Shown here: piece by piece, positions 1 through 8,173 of the stretch
How positions within the stretch are numbered: position 1 is the first letter of the stretch
Layout of the letters: each line of letters starts with the position of its first letter
Assembly (NCBI GenBank): GCA_900469615.1
Contig: UBYA01000024.1
Location: 32,015-96,014, forward strand
Reading direction: 5' to 3'
Origin: Hyphomicrobiales bacterium
GTDB taxonomy: Bacteria; Pseudomonadota; Alphaproteobacteria; Rhizobiales; Rhizobiaceae
DNA: 64,000 nucleotides
Translations under genes and position numbers: made by a program
The notes under the pieces: generated by a model
What the model was told of the DNA's origin: nothing
The model's input: the letters and a program-made list of their open reading frames with translations, nothing else
The model's database searches: none

Positions 1-1644
1 CCTCTCGGCGGCGTCGGCGAAATCGGCATGAACCTCGCGCTGTACGGCTATGGTCCGGCAGAGCAACGCCAGTGGATCATGGTCGATTGCGGCGTCACGT
101 TTCCGGGACCGGACCTGCCCGGTGTCGATCTGGTGCTGCCGGATATCCGGTTCCTCGCCAAGGAGCGCAAGAATCTCAAGGGCATCATCATCACCCATGC
201 GCACGAGGATCACTACGGCGCGCTCAACGATCTCTGGCCTGGGCTGAATGTCCCGATCTACGCCTCCGCCTTCACCGCCGGCCTTCTCGAAGCCAAGCGC
301 GATTATGAGAAGTCGATGGGCGAAATCCCGGTGACGCTTTTCAAGGCCGGTGACCGCATCAATGTCGGCCCCTTCGAGATCGAAGGCGTGGCCGTCAACC
401 ACTCGATCCCCGAGCCGATGTCGCTGATGATCCGCACGCCGCTCGGCAATGTCGTCCATACCGGCGACTGGAAGATCGATCATGAGCCTTCGCTTGGTCC
501 GCTGACCGACGAGACCCGCTTCCGCCAGATCGGCGACGAAGGGGTGCTGGCGCTGATGTGCGATTCCACCAACGCCCTGCGCGATGGTGTTTCCCCTTCG
601 GAGAAGGATGTCTCCGAAAGCCTGCGCAAGATCATCGAAGATGCCGAGGGCAGGGTAGCGGTCACGACCTTTTCCTCGAATGTCGGCCGCATCCGCACCA
701 TCGCGGAGGCTGCCGAAGCCGCCGGCCGCGAAGTGCTGCTCCTCGGCAGCTCGCTGAAGCGCGTCGTCGATGTGGCGCGAGATATCGGCCTGATGGAAGG
801 CGTCAAGCCGTTCATCGCCGAGGATGAATATGGTTATATTCCGCGCGACAAGGTCGTGGTCATCCTGACCGGCAGCCAGGGCGAGCCGCGCGCTGCCCTT
901 GCCAAGCTGGCGCGGGACGAAATGCGTAACGTCGCGCTTGCCGCCGGCGATATCGTCGTCTTCTCCTCGCGTGCCATCCCCGGCAATGAAAAGGCGATCC
1001 AGGATATCAAGAACGGCCTGATCGAGCAGGGTGTGCATGTCGTGACGGATGCCGAAGCGCTCGTGCATGTCTCCGGCCATCCCAGGCGCAATGAACTGCA
1101 GAAGATGTATGAATGGACGCGCCCGGCAATTGTCGTGCCGGTGCATGGCGAGGCGACGCATCTGACCGCGCATAAGGAACTGGCCGAACAGAGCGGCATT
1201 TCCACCGTTCCGCGCGTTCGCAACGGCGATATATTGCGCCTCGCGCCGGGACCTGCCGAGGTCATCGGCGAGGCCCCGCACGGGCGCATCTTCAAGGATG
1301 GTACGCTCATCGGCGATTTCGACGAAATGGGCATCGGCGAGCGCAAGAAGCTTTCCTATGTCGGACATGTCGCCGTCAACGTCGTGCTCGATGCCCGCTA
1401 CGATATCGTCGGCGATCCGGATGTCGTGCCGATCGGCTTGCCGGCCTATGATGACGAAGGCGAGGAGATGGAGGATACCCTCTTCGATGCCATCGTCAGT
1501 GCGATCGAGAGCATCCCCCGCGCTCGCCGCAAGGATCTGGACATGCTGAGGGAGGCCGTTCGCCGCGCCGCGCGTGCCGCTGCCAACCAGGGTTGGGGAA
1601 AGAAGCCCCTCGTCACCGTGTTCGTCACGCGCACGGGCGGCTGA
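1..1644 (+). CDS. rnj: Ribonuclease J (5' end outside window)
   Basis: RNase J is a metallo-beta-lactamase/beta-CASP endo- and 5'-3' exoribonuclease used in mRNA decay and rRNA maturation. The frame is open from base 1 (reading PLGGVGEIGMN, the usual N-terminal strand of the family), so the true start lies just left of the window and the ATG at 28 is internal. The zinc motif HAHEDH is encoded near bases 196-213. Further conserved metal/beta-CASP segments follow (HTGDWKID, CDSTNA, SGHP, PVHGE), and a C-terminal domain completes about 547 visible residues, close to the normal length of about 555. It ends with TGA at 1642. Both RNase J and RNase E (52454-55357) are present, as is usual in rhizobia. 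Confidence 0.95.
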   Translation, partial: PLGGVGEIGMNLALYGYGPAEQRQWIMVDCGVTFPGPDLPGVDLVLPDIRFLAKERKNLKGIIITHAHEDHYGALNDLWPGLNVPIYASAFTAGLLEAKRDYEKSMGEIPVTLFKAGDRINVGPFEIEGVAVNHSIPEPMSLMIRTPLGNVVHTGDWKIDHEPSLGPLTDETRFRQIGDEGVLALMCDSTNALRDGVSPSEKDVSESLRKIIEDAEGRVAVTTFSSNVGRIRTIAEAAEAAGREVLLLGSSLKRVVDVARDIGLMEGVKPFIAEDEYGYIPRDKVVVILTGSQGEPRAALAKLARDEMRNVALAAGDIVVFSSRAIPGNEKAIQDIKNGLIEQGVHVVTDAEALVHVSGHPRRNELQKMYEWTRPAIVVPVHGEATHLTAHKELAEQSGISTVPRVRNGDILRLAPGPAEVIGEAPHGRIFKDGTLIGDFDEMGIGERKKLSYVGHVAVNVVLDARYDIVGDPDVVPIGLPAYDDEGEEMEDTLFDAIVSAIESIPRARRKDLDMLREAVRRAARAAANQGWGKKPLVTVFVTRTGG

Positions 1645-1652
1645 GGCCGGCG

Positions 1653-1695
1653 TTTTAGAGCGATCCCAGGAAAAGTGCGCAGCGGTTCTGGAATT
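1653..1695. repeat. Degenerate rhizobial intergenic repeat (possible)
   Basis: The gap between rnj and mce carries an AGAGC...AGGAAAAGTGCGCAGCGGTT-type stretch. From memory, similar aaaagtg-gcagcggtt strings recur in intergenic regions of Rhizobiaceae genomes; a related fragment (GAAAACTGCATAGCGGTTT) follows dnaE at about 11882. The assignment is by recall of the pattern only. Confidence 0.3.
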
Positions 1696-1719
1696 GCTCT
1701 GTCAGGGGAGGAGAGAGCC

Positions 1720-2124
1720 ATGCTGGGACGCGTCAATCACATCGCAATAGCCGTTCCGGATATCGCGGCCGCCTCCAGGGCGTATCGGGAAACGCTTGGC
1801 GCCACGATATCCGGCCCGCAGGCATTGCCGGAACATGGCGTTACGGTCGTTTTCGTCGAGTTGCCGAACACCAAGGTCGAACTCTTGGAGCCGCTGGGCG
1901 AGACCTCGCCCATCGCCCCCTTCCTTGCCAGAAATCCGGATGGCGGCATGCATCATATCTGTTACGAGGTTGCGGATATTCTCGCGGCTCGCGATCAACT
2001 GGTCGCCAAGGGGGCGCGGGTGCTCGGAAATGGCGAGCCGAAAATCGGCGCACATGGCAAGCCGGTCCTGTTTCTGCATCCGAAAGATTTCTTCGGCACC
2101 CTCGTCGAGCTTGAGCAAGTGTGA
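1720..2124 (+). CDS. mce: Methylmalonyl-CoA epimerase
   Basis: A 134-residue vicinal-oxygen-chelate (glyoxalase/bleomycin-resistance fold) protein that interconverts (2R)- and (2S)-methylmalonyl-CoA on the propionate-to-succinyl-CoA route. The two-module fold is visible: VNHIAIAVPD near the N terminus supplies the first metal His, HHICYEVAD the second, and the C-terminal GTLVELEQ the Glu ligand. I chose ATG 1720 over the in-frame ATG at 1675. A purine-rich GGGGAGGAGAG sits just before 1720, and the shorter protein matches the family length. It is co-directional with rnj upstream and the DUF1467 gene downstream. The VOC fold is shared with other enzymes, but the HHICYEV block is typical of this epimerase. 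Confidence 0.92.
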   Translation: MLGRVNHIAIAVPDIAAASRAYRETLGATISGPQALPEHGVTVVFVELPNTKVELLEPLGETSPIAPFLARNPDGGMHHICYEVADILAARDQLVAKGARVLGNGEPKIGAHGKPVLFLHPKDFFGTLVELEQV

Positions 2125-2223
2125 CATTAAAACGCTGATCGATGCTTTGAAAGACGGCTGCTTTGCTCCTATAAGCAGCTTGTAAGAGGAGGAGATGCGC
2201 AAACGCGTCTCGAAGGGAGCATA

Positions 2224-2499
2224 ATGGCACAGCAGATCATCGCCAGTTTCGCCGTTTATTTCGTCATCTGGTGGATTACGCTTTTCGCCGTCCTGCCGTT
2301 CGGCCTGCGTACACAGGCCGAGGATGAGCACGTAATTCTTGGCACGGTCGAAAGCGCGCCGACGAAATTTCGTGCCTGGCGGGTGGTTCTCGTCACGACG
2401 CTGGTGTCGGCTCTCGTCTATGGCGCCTGGTATGTCGCCTCGCACTATCTCGGGCTGAGCATAGACTCCATTCCCCAGATCGTTCCAAGCTATAAGTGA
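2224..2499 (+). CDS. DUF1467 family membrane protein
   Basis: A 91-residue protein of unknown function. It has an N-terminal membrane helix (about residues 5-27, IIASFAVYFVIWWITLFAVLP), a short conserved loop with FGLRTQAE, and a second helix (about 52-72). This matches the alphaproteobacterial DUF1467 family, which is commonly found next to methylmalonyl-CoA epimerase and proS as here. The RBS GAAGGGAGC lies 4-5 bases before ATG 2224. It probably sits in the inner membrane. No catalytic motif is visible, and the name is a domain label rather than a function. Confidence 0.85.
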   Translation: MAQQIIASFAVYFVIWWITLFAVLPFGLRTQAEDEHVILGTVESAPTKFRAWRVVLVTTLVSALVYGAWYVASHYLGLSIDSIPQIVPSYK

Positions 2500-2690
2500 T
2501 CCAGGGGAATGCGGGAGCAGACGGGCGGCTGCGGGGCGCCCCATTCTCGCCATCAATTCGTCACACGCCTGTCATGCGGATGGATCAAACAATCCGCAGG
2601 CGGCGCTCACCCAATTTGGGCTGACAGCAGGCGATTGGATGCTCTCCCGCGAGAAGGGGAGAGATAGAAGATCGGCCGAGAAAGCAAAAA

Positions 2691-2715
2691 AAAACAAGGC
2701 AATAAGCCTTGTTTT
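2691..2715 (-). terminator. Intrinsic terminator-like hairpin, T-tract on minus strand
   Basis: A perfect 10-bp stem AAAACAAGGC / GCCTTGTTTT with loop AATAA. The uninterrupted A run before it (from about 2686) becomes the U tract for leftward transcripts. On the plus strand only four T belong to the stem and no run follows. So it is best for minus-strand termination, though it may also stop DUF1467 transcripts weakly. No minus-strand gene is known to end here. Confidence 0.6.
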
Positions 2716-2909
2716 AAAGTATCGCGTGATCCTTATCCGTTACCGGGGCAGCGAACGAGCGCGCCTAAGATCTGATCCTCCCAAGACTTGACCGCGAAAC
2801 GGCAAGAATTTAGCCTTCTTGCCTCTTTTGTGAGCTAAAATTAGCTCAAAGATTGAGCTTTGTCATCCTTTTTTTTGCTTTTTTGCTACAGTCGCGCAGA
2901 ATTTTTCTG

Positions 2910-2938
2910 TTGATGGATTTTCGCTGTAAATCCTTATA
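2910..2938 (+). promoter_or_regulatory. Candidate proS promoter
   Basis: TTGATG (2910-2915), a 17-base spacer and CTTATA (2933-2938) fit the rhizobial housekeeping consensus (CTTGAC/CTATAT). Transcription would start near 2945 and give a leader of about 180 bases for proS. Confidence 0.4.
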
Positions 2939-3124
2939 AACGTGCGTTTTTTCGAAAAATCGGAAATAGGCTGTATTGCCTGTAATCTCAGGCGTTTGCC
3001 AAATTCTTCCATTGCAGAATGCGGGTTTCCTTCCTGCGCCGAAGCAGTTATGAACTGCCTCCAGTACATAATTTGCTAACGATTCCGCGGGGAGCGGAAC
3101 GTCAAACCATCTGGAACAAGCGTC

Positions 3125-4447
3125 ATGCGTCTGTCTCGTTACTTCATGCCCATTCTGAAGGAAAATCCTAAAGAGGCTGAAATTGTTTCCCATCGGCTTA
3201 TGCTGCGCACCGGCATGATCCGTCAGCAGTCGCAAGGTATCTATTCCTGGCTGCCATTGGGCAAGCGCGTGCTCGACAAGGTCAATGCGATCATCCGCGA
3301 GGAGCAGAATCGTTCCGGCGCGATCGAGTTGCTGATGCCGACGCTGCAGTCGGCCGAGCTCTGGCAGGAAAGCGGCCGTTATGACGCCTACGGCAAGGAA
3401 ATGCTGCGCATCAAGGACAGGCAGGACCGCCCCATGCTGTACGGCCCGACTAATGAGGAGATGATCACCGACATCTTCCGGTCCTACGTCAAGTCCTACA
3501 AGGACCTGCCGCTGAACCTCTATCATATCCAGTTGAAGTTCCGTGATGAGATCCGTCCGCGCTTCGGCACGATGCGCTCGCGTGAATTCATGATGAAGGA
3601 TGCCTATTCCTTCGATCTGACGCTGGAAGGCGCGGTTCACGCCTATAACAAGATGTTCACGGCCTATCTGCGCACGTTCAACCGCCTCGGTCTGCGGGCG
3701 ATCCCGATGCGTGCCGACACCGGCCCGATCGGCGGCAACCTCAGCCATGAATTCATCATCCTCGCCGACACCGGCGAGTCGGAAGTTTTCTGCCACAAGG
3801 ATTTCGTCAATTTCGACATTCCCGGCGAAGACACGAATTTCGATGACGTCGCCGGCCTCAAGGGCATCTTCGACAAGTGGACCTCGGTCTACGCGGCCAC
3901 CTCCGAAATGCACGACGAAGCCGCCTTCAACGCCATTCCGGAAGGCGACCGCCTGTCCGCGCGCGGCATCGAGGTCGGTCACATCTTCTATTTCGGCACG
4001 AAATACTCCGAGCCGATGGGCGCCAAGGTGCAAGGTCCGGACGGCAAGGAACATGCTGTCCACATGGGATCTTACGGTATCGGACCGACCCGCCTTGTTC
4101 CCGCCATCATCGAAGCATCGCATGACGAGAACGGAATCATCTGGCCGGATTCGGTCGCGCCGTTTGATGTCGTGGTGATCAACATGAAGGCCGGAGACCA
4201 GGCCTGCGACGATGCTTGCGAAACGGTCTATGCCGCGTTGTCCAAGGCCGGCAAGGATGTACTGTTCGACGATCGCGACGAGCGTGCCGGAACGAAGTTT
4301 GCCACAGCCGATCTGATCGGCGTGCCGGTGCAGATCATCGTCGGCCCGCGCTCGATCGCCAGCGGCGAAGTGGAAGTGAAGGACCGCAAGACCGGCGCTC
4401 GCGAGACGATGACGGTCGAGGCAGCAATCAAGCGGCTGGCAGGCTGA
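3125..4447 (+). CDS. proS: Proline--tRNA ligase
   Basis: A 440-residue class II aminoacyl-tRNA synthetase that charges tRNA-Pro in the cytoplasm. The N-terminal block (RYFMPILKENP, SHRLMLRTGMIRQQSQGIYSWLPLG) and class II motif 2 (FRDEIRPRFGTMRSREFMMKDAYSFD, quoted in pieces) are clear. The C-terminal anticodon-binding domain ends in the VQIIVGPRS block. The length of 440 rather than about 570 residues shows it is the short alphaproteobacterial form without the full inserted editing domain. ATG 3125 is the natural start. A 26-base gap separates it from the lipoprotein-release permease gene, so co-transcription with lolC-lolD is likely. Confidence 0.96.
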   Translation: MRLSRYFMPILKENPKEAEIVSHRLMLRTGMIRQQSQGIYSWLPLGKRVLDKVNAIIREEQNRSGAIELLMPTLQSAELWQESGRYDAYGKEMLRIKDRQDRPMLYGPTNEEMITDIFRSYVKSYKDLPLNLYHIQLKFRDEIRPRFGTMRSREFMMKDAYSFDLTLEGAVHAYNKMFTAYLRTFNRLGLRAIPMRADTGPIGGNLSHEFIILADTGESEVFCHKDFVNFDIPGEDTNFDDVAGLKGIFDKWTSVYAATSEMHDEAAFNAIPEGDRLSARGIEVGHIFYFGTKYSEPMGAKVQGPDGKEHAVHMGSYGIGPTRLVPAIIEASHDENGIIWPDSVAPFDVVVINMKAGDQACDDACETVYAALSKAGKDVLFDDRDERAGTKFATADLIGVPVQIIVGPRSIASGEVEVKDRKTGARETMTVEAAIKRLAG

Positions 4448-4473
4448 TAGACGTTAGATAGGATGGAAGGCGA

Positions 4474-5784
4474 ATGGCGGTGAGCGCGGCAGTGGAACAG
4501 CAGGAAAATTCGTTCAAGGCCAGCCCATCGTCTCGTCCGTTTTCCGGATTCGAGCGGCTCGTCGCCTGGCGCTATCTTCGCTCGCGGCGCAAGGAAGCCT
4601 CTATTTCGGTCATTGCCGGCTTCTCGCTGGTTGGCATCATGCTCGGCGTTGCGGCGCTGATCATCGTCATGGCCGTCATGAACGGTTTCCGTGCCGAGCT
4701 TTTCAAGCAGATCCTCGGCTTCAACGGCCATGTCGTCGTGCAGCCGATCGACTCGCCCTTGAACGATTATGCCGATCTGGCGAAGAAGTTTTCCGCCGTT
4801 CCGGGTGTGACCATGGCCCTGCCGCTCGTCGAGGGCGAGACGCTCGCCTCCGGCCGCGGCGGCTCGGGCACCGGCGCTCTGGTGCGCGGCATCCGCTCCG
4901 AGGATCTGACCAAGCTGAAATCGGTTTCCGATCACATCGTTTCCGGCGACATGGTCGGTTTTGCCTCGGGGCAGGGCGTTCTGGTCGGCAGCAGGCTTGC
5001 GCGGCAGCTGGGCCTGACCGTCGGCGACCAGATCACGCTCACGGCGCCCGATGGGGATGTCACGCCGTTTGGCGTCAATCCGCGCGTCAAGGCATATACG
5101 ATCTCGGGTATCTTCGAAGTCGGCATGTCGGAATACGATTCCTCCGTCGTCTTCATGCCGCTTGAGGAGGCACAGGTCTTCTTCAACGCCGAAGGCATCG
5201 TCGAAAAGATCGAACTCTTCATCACCAACCCCGACGACGTCGATCAGCTCAGGCCGAAGATCGAGGAGGCGGCCGGGCGGCAGATTTTTCTGACGGATTG
5301 GCGGCAGGTCAACGCCACCTTCTTCTCGGCCCTGCAGGTCGAGCGCAATACGATGTTCATGATCCTCACGCTGATCGTCCTCGTCGCCGCCTTGAACATC
5401 ATTTCAGGCCTGATCATGCTGGTGAAGGACAAGGGCAGCGATATCGCCATCCTGCGCACCATGGGCGCGACGTCGGGTGCGATCATGCGCATCTTCTTCA
5501 TGACGGGCGCAGCGATCGGCGTCGTCGGAACGCTTGCGGGCGTCATACTCGGCGTCCTGGTTTGCCTGAACATCGAATCCATCCGTCAGTTCTTCTCCTG
5601 GATTTCGGGCACGGTGATCTTCAATCCGGAGGTCTACTTCCTGAGCAAACTGCCGGCCCAGATGAATATGGGCGAGACCGTCTCCGTTGTGGCGATGGCG
5701 CTCACGCTTTCCTTCCTTGCCACGATCTTTCCGGCCTGGCGTGCCTCGCGGCTCGATCCGGTGCAGGCGCTGCGCTACGAATAA
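4474..5784 (+). CDS. lolC: Lipoprotein-releasing ABC transporter permease (LolC/LolE family)
   Basis: A 436-residue inner-membrane permease that works with the LolD ATPase to release outer-membrane lipoproteins to LolA. There is one membrane helix near residues 45-68 (VIAGFSLVGIMLGVAALIIVM), a long periplasmic domain of about 200 residues, and three more helices in the C-terminal FtsX-like domain (about 290-315, 340-365, 400-425). The conserved SDIAILRTMGAT segment is present and the end PAWRASRLDPVQALRYE is typical. GGAAGG precedes ATG 4474. Only one permease gene is seen next to lolD, as in many alphaproteobacteria, so LolC versus LolE cannot be decided. Confidence 0.93.
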   Translation: MAVSAAVEQQENSFKASPSSRPFSGFERLVAWRYLRSRRKEASISVIAGFSLVGIMLGVAALIIVMAVMNGFRAELFKQILGFNGHVVVQPIDSPLNDYADLAKKFSAVPGVTMALPLVEGETLASGRGGSGTGALVRGIRSEDLTKLKSVSDHIVSGDMVGFASGQGVLVGSRLARQLGLTVGDQITLTAPDGDVTPFGVNPRVKAYTISGIFEVGMSEYDSSVVFMPLEEAQVFFNAEGIVEKIELFITNPDDVDQLRPKIEEAAGRQIFLTDWRQVNATFFSALQVERNTMFMILTLIVLVAALNIISGLIMLVKDKGSDIAILRTMGATSGAIMRIFFMTGAAIGVVGTLAGVILGVLVCLNIESIRQFFSWISGTVIFNPEVYFLSKLPAQMNMGETVSVVAMALTLSFLATIFPAWRASRLDPVQALRYE

Positions 5785-5798
5785 GGAATTCGCATTTG

Positions 5799-6482
5799 AT
5801 GAAACGCAACGTCGTGCTCCAGCTCTCGGGCGTGGAGCGTCATTACGGGCAAGGCGAGACGCGCCTTTCGATCCTGAAGGGCGCCGATTTCGCCCTGCAA
5901 AGCGGCGAGATCGTCGCCCTTGTCGCGCCTTCCGGCACGGGAAAATCGACTCTTCTGCATGTGGCCGGCCTGCTCGAGCATCCGGATGGCGGTGAAGTGG
6001 TCGTCAACGGCCAGGCTTGCGAGGATTTGTCCGACGACAAGCGCACGGCCGTCCGCCGCAGCGAGATCGGCTTCGTCTATCAGTTCCATCACCTGCTGCC
6101 GGAATTTTCCGCGCTTGAAAACATCATGATGCCGCAGCTCATTTCCGGCCTCTCGCGCAAGGATGCCAGCGAGAGGGCTGCCCAGCTGCTCGATTACATG
6201 CGCATCGGCCACCGTGCCGATCATCGCCCAGCCGAATTGTCGGGCGGCGAGCAGCAGCGCGTCGCCATCGCCCGCGCCGTGGCCAATGCCCCCCTGGTGC
6301 TGCTCGCCGACGAGCCCACCGGCAACCTCGATCCGGAAACCGCGCATTACGTCTTCGATGCGCTGGAAGCGCTCGTGCGCCAGTCGGGTCTTGCGGCGTT
6401 GATCGCCACGCACAACCACGAACTCGCCGCCCGCATGGATCGCCGGGTGACGCTCAGTGACGGCAAGGTGGTCGAAGTATAA
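5799..6482 (+). CDS. lolD: Lipoprotein-releasing ABC transporter ATP-binding protein LolD
   Basis: A 227-residue ABC ATPase that powers lipoprotein release by the permease encoded 14 bases upstream. Walker A is APSGTGKST at residues 43-51 (Ala replaces the usual first Gly). The Q loop is near VYQFHHLLPE, the signature is LSGGEQQRVAIARA, Walker B is LVLLADEPTGNLD, and the switch His is in IATHNHE. The frame is open far upstream into the permease gene, but ATG 5799 after AAGGAA gives the family-normal N terminus, so the longer reading was rejected. It belongs to the proS-lolC-lolD transcription unit. Confidence 0.95.
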   Translation: MKRNVVLQLSGVERHYGQGETRLSILKGADFALQSGEIVALVAPSGTGKSTLLHVAGLLEHPDGGEVVVNGQACEDLSDDKRTAVRRSEIGFVYQFHHLLPEFSALENIMMPQLISGLSRKDASERAAQLLDYMRIGHRADHRPAELSGGEQQRVAIARAVANAPLVLLADEPTGNLDPETAHYVFDALEALVRQSGLAALIATHNHELAARMDRRVTLSDGKVVEV

Positions 6483-6878
6483 GCATCGGGCGGAAAGCAA
6501 TCGCAATTTATGCGATTGTGCTTGAGTGCCTTGACCGTCTTTGAGGCATGTATGCCGCGCGGATTCGCATCAGGAACTCTCTTGCCTCCGCGCTTTTCCA
6601 CCTTACCCCCCTTGGTGTTCCCACGCGGCTTCGATTACCAACAGCGTCGTTGTTATTATTTATGGTTATGCCAAGCCTTTCTATGGCAGCGATGACGGCA
6701 ACACGCCCATGATTGTCGGCAGCGCTCGCAAGCAGGCGTTCCTTCCCATCAAGGTCGGTGCCGCCGATATCGGCGCGGCCGTGGTATTCGAACCTGTGCC
6801 AGGAGTGGCATGGATCTGTAGCCGTATCTCCCTCGCGGGTACACGCTTTGACGGGCGCCATGATGGCGACGGCTCGAC
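6483..6878. other. Spacer between lolD and the DUF5680 gene
   Basis: 396 bases with no recognised gene. Directly after lolD is an 8-bp hairpin CAATCGCA/TGCGATTG with loop ATTTA (6498-6518) and no T tract; it may end the lolD transcript. Both strands have open frames of about 120 codons (6541-6906 plus, 6508-6882 minus), but neither has a start signal or a family I recognise. It could be a decayed gene or neutral spacer. Confidence 0.5.
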
Positions 6879-7346
6879 TCAAGCGACGATCAGGCCGCCG
6901 CGATAATCCAGCTCGTAAGCCTTGCGCCCGTTCACCAGGATGGTCTCATGGCCGGTGAAGTGGTCGCACGTTCCCGTGCTGCGGTCGATATAACGGCCAT
7001 ATCCGTGCTCGAACTCGAAGCCGCCGAGAAAGCGCTTCTCGTCCAGATAGAGCCGCAGCAGCGCCGACTTGATGACCATGCCGGCGCGCCTGGCGTCGAT
7101 CAGATCGGGCGCTGTGATATGGCCGAAATAATTCATGGCCCAGACCGGCTCGCCATCATGCCAGACGAGTTCCTGACCGGCGAAATCCGTGCCGCCGAAA
7201 TAGCTGTCGAGATAGCGCCAGCGGCCGCTGGCATAGCCGATGTCATGCGAGCCGCTACGGGACGACGGCAACCTTTCGCCATCGCCGACATAGGTCTCCG
7301 CCTTGGCGATGACAATGAAATCGTTCAGCTCGGCGAGATCCGGCAT
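6879..7346 (-). CDS. DUF5680 domain protein
   Basis: 155 residues with the DUF5680 pattern: an N-terminal FIVIAKAETYVGDG block, SSRSGSHDIGY, the strongly conserved YLDSYFGGTDFAGQE, then EPVWAMNYFG and a C-terminal half ending in GRKAYELDYRGG. The function is unknown; members occur alone or fused to HTH domains. I chose ATG 7346, which has GGAGAG eight to nine bases upstream and gives the usual short N terminus. An in-frame ATG at 7385 with a weaker, closer AGGA is the alternative and adds 13 residues. A GAAC-N7-GAAC SOS box lies at 7405-7419, close upstream, so LexA control is possible. Confidence 0.8.
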   Translation of the reverse strand: MPDLAELNDFIVIAKAETYVGDGERLPSSRSGSHDIGYASGRWRYLDSYFGGTDFAGQELVWHDGEPVWAMNYFGHITAPDLIDARRAGMVIKSALLRLYLDEKRFLGGFEFEHGYGRYIDRSTGTCDHFTGHETILVNGRKAYELDYRGGLIVA

Positions 7347-7404
7347 GACACGCTCTCCAATTCCGGTGAGCGGCGACAATGCCATCTATCCTGTTTCTTG
7401 TAAA

Positions 7405-7419
7405 GAACATATAGTGAAC
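7405..7419 (-). promoter_or_regulatory. Candidate LexA (SOS) box upstream of DUF5680 gene
   Basis: Read leftward it is GTTC-ACTATAT-GTTC, an exact alphaproteobacterial GTTC-N7-GTTC direct repeat. The spacer contains CTATAT, a perfect rhizobial -10 hexamer, so LexA bound here would cover the promoter. No good -35 hexamer is visible. Transcription would start around 7402, 17 bases before the upstream start candidate at 7385. Confidence 0.55.
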
Positions 7420-7427
7420 AAAATTAG

Positions 7428-8021
7428 CTATTCGCGATTGCCGCAGGCCTTTTGACCGATATCGTCCTGCCAGTCCTGGATGCTGACGGTCCTGGCATCG
7501 GCCTTCAGCGTCTTGCCGTCCTTCGTCACCTTGCCGGTCAGCACGTTATAGTCGCAGCTATGGCTGTCATCCGGTTCGAGCGTGTCGCGGGAAGCATAGG
7601 TATAGCCGGCGACCACGAAACTGTTGTTGCGATAGGCCAGCGTCAGCGTCTGTTCCCAGCGGTCGCGGCCGATGCTGTCATTCTGCGAGACGATTGCGAT
7701 CGAGCCATTCGGAAGCGCCGAGATCGAGGGTTCCTGCCCGACGACGCCGCCAGGCTCGATATTGCCCCATATCTTCGCCGGGGCGCTTGCCGCAAGCTTC
7801 AGGAGAGAGTGCTCGTCATCGCGCAGATAGATATAGATGCCGATCGGATTCTCGGCCTGTTCGTCGCCTGCGGGTGCCGCCAGAAGGGCGAGGTCGGCTT
7901 TGCCGTCCTTGTTCCAGTCGCCGATTGCGGCATCGATGACGCTCCCGGGCGGGACGGTATCTCCGGCATGGGCCGTAGTTGCGAGCGAAAGCAGAATGAG
8001 GGCGCAGGCAGGTGTTTTCAT
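7428..8021 (-). CDS. Secreted hypothetical protein with FG-GAP-like motif
   Basis: 197 residues, exported: MKTPACALILLSLATTAHA is a standard signal peptide cleaved after about residue 19. The mature start contains DAAIGDWNKDGKADLALLA, the calcium-loop pattern of FG-GAP/VCBS repeats, but only one such repeat is seen, so a full propeller is not supported. Two cysteines near the C terminus (SCDYN, KACGN) could form a disulfide in the periplasm. No enzyme motif is visible. It is leftward and separated by about 80 bases from the DUF5680 gene, whose candidate promoter lies in that gap. Confidence 0.7.
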   Translation of the reverse strand: MKTPACALILLSLATTAHAGDTVPPGSVIDAAIGDWNKDGKADLALLAAPAGDEQAENPIGIYIYLRDDEHSLLKLAASAPAKIWGNIEPGGVVGQEPSISALPNGSIAIVSQNDSIGRDRWEQTLTLAYRNNSFVVAGYTYASRDTLEPDDSHSCDYNVLTGKVTKDGKTLKADARTVSIQDWQDDIGQKACGNRE

Positions 8022-8125
8022 CGTGATCTCCCGGTTGCCTCTGCATAGCGTCGCGCCGCCTCCGCGTCCATCGCAGGGCCGAAAAAGTCAGGTGATGAAA
8101 TTTATGGATGCGTCTATTGACTCTC

Positions 8126-8140
8126 GAACAAAAATAGAAC
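8126..8140 (+). promoter_or_regulatory. Candidate LexA (SOS) box upstream of the 28-residue peptide gene
   Basis: GAAC-AAAAATA-GAAC is an exact direct repeat of the alphaproteobacterial SOS type, 33 bases before the start codon at 8174. A CTATTG hexamer at 8114-8119 lies six bases before the box, the same offset as the -10 element before the dinB box, but no clear -35 element accompanies it. The alternative target is the secreted-protein gene that starts at 8021 on the other strand, 105 bases away. Confidence 0.55.
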
Positions 8141-8173
8141 AAAAAAGAAACATAACGAGTAAGGAGCGCGTAA

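Larger units (their letters stand above)
2500..3124. other. Intergenic region upstream of proS
   Basis: 625 bases without a convincing gene. It holds a CTCTCCC/GGGAGAG hairpin near 2643-2664, a strong hairpin at 2691-2715 (listed separately), an 8-bp inverted repeat with a 2-base loop (TGAGCTAA/TTAGCTCA, 2831-2848), a conspicuously T/A-rich stretch at about 2860-2960, and a candidate proS promoter. The leader just before proS can fold a GCAGTT/AACTGC stem at 3043-3057. The minus-strand ORFs here have no start signal or family and look spurious. Confidence 0.6.

Noticed and set aside
2194..2226. 8-codon ORF with strong RBS ending in TAATG at the DUF1467 start
   Set aside because: GAGGAGGAG is almost in contact with its ATG and no regulatory codon pattern is seen; more likely purine-rich leader.
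5298..5798. Extended N terminus for LolD
   Set aside because: It overlaps the permease gene in another frame; the LolD domain begins normally at ATG 5799.
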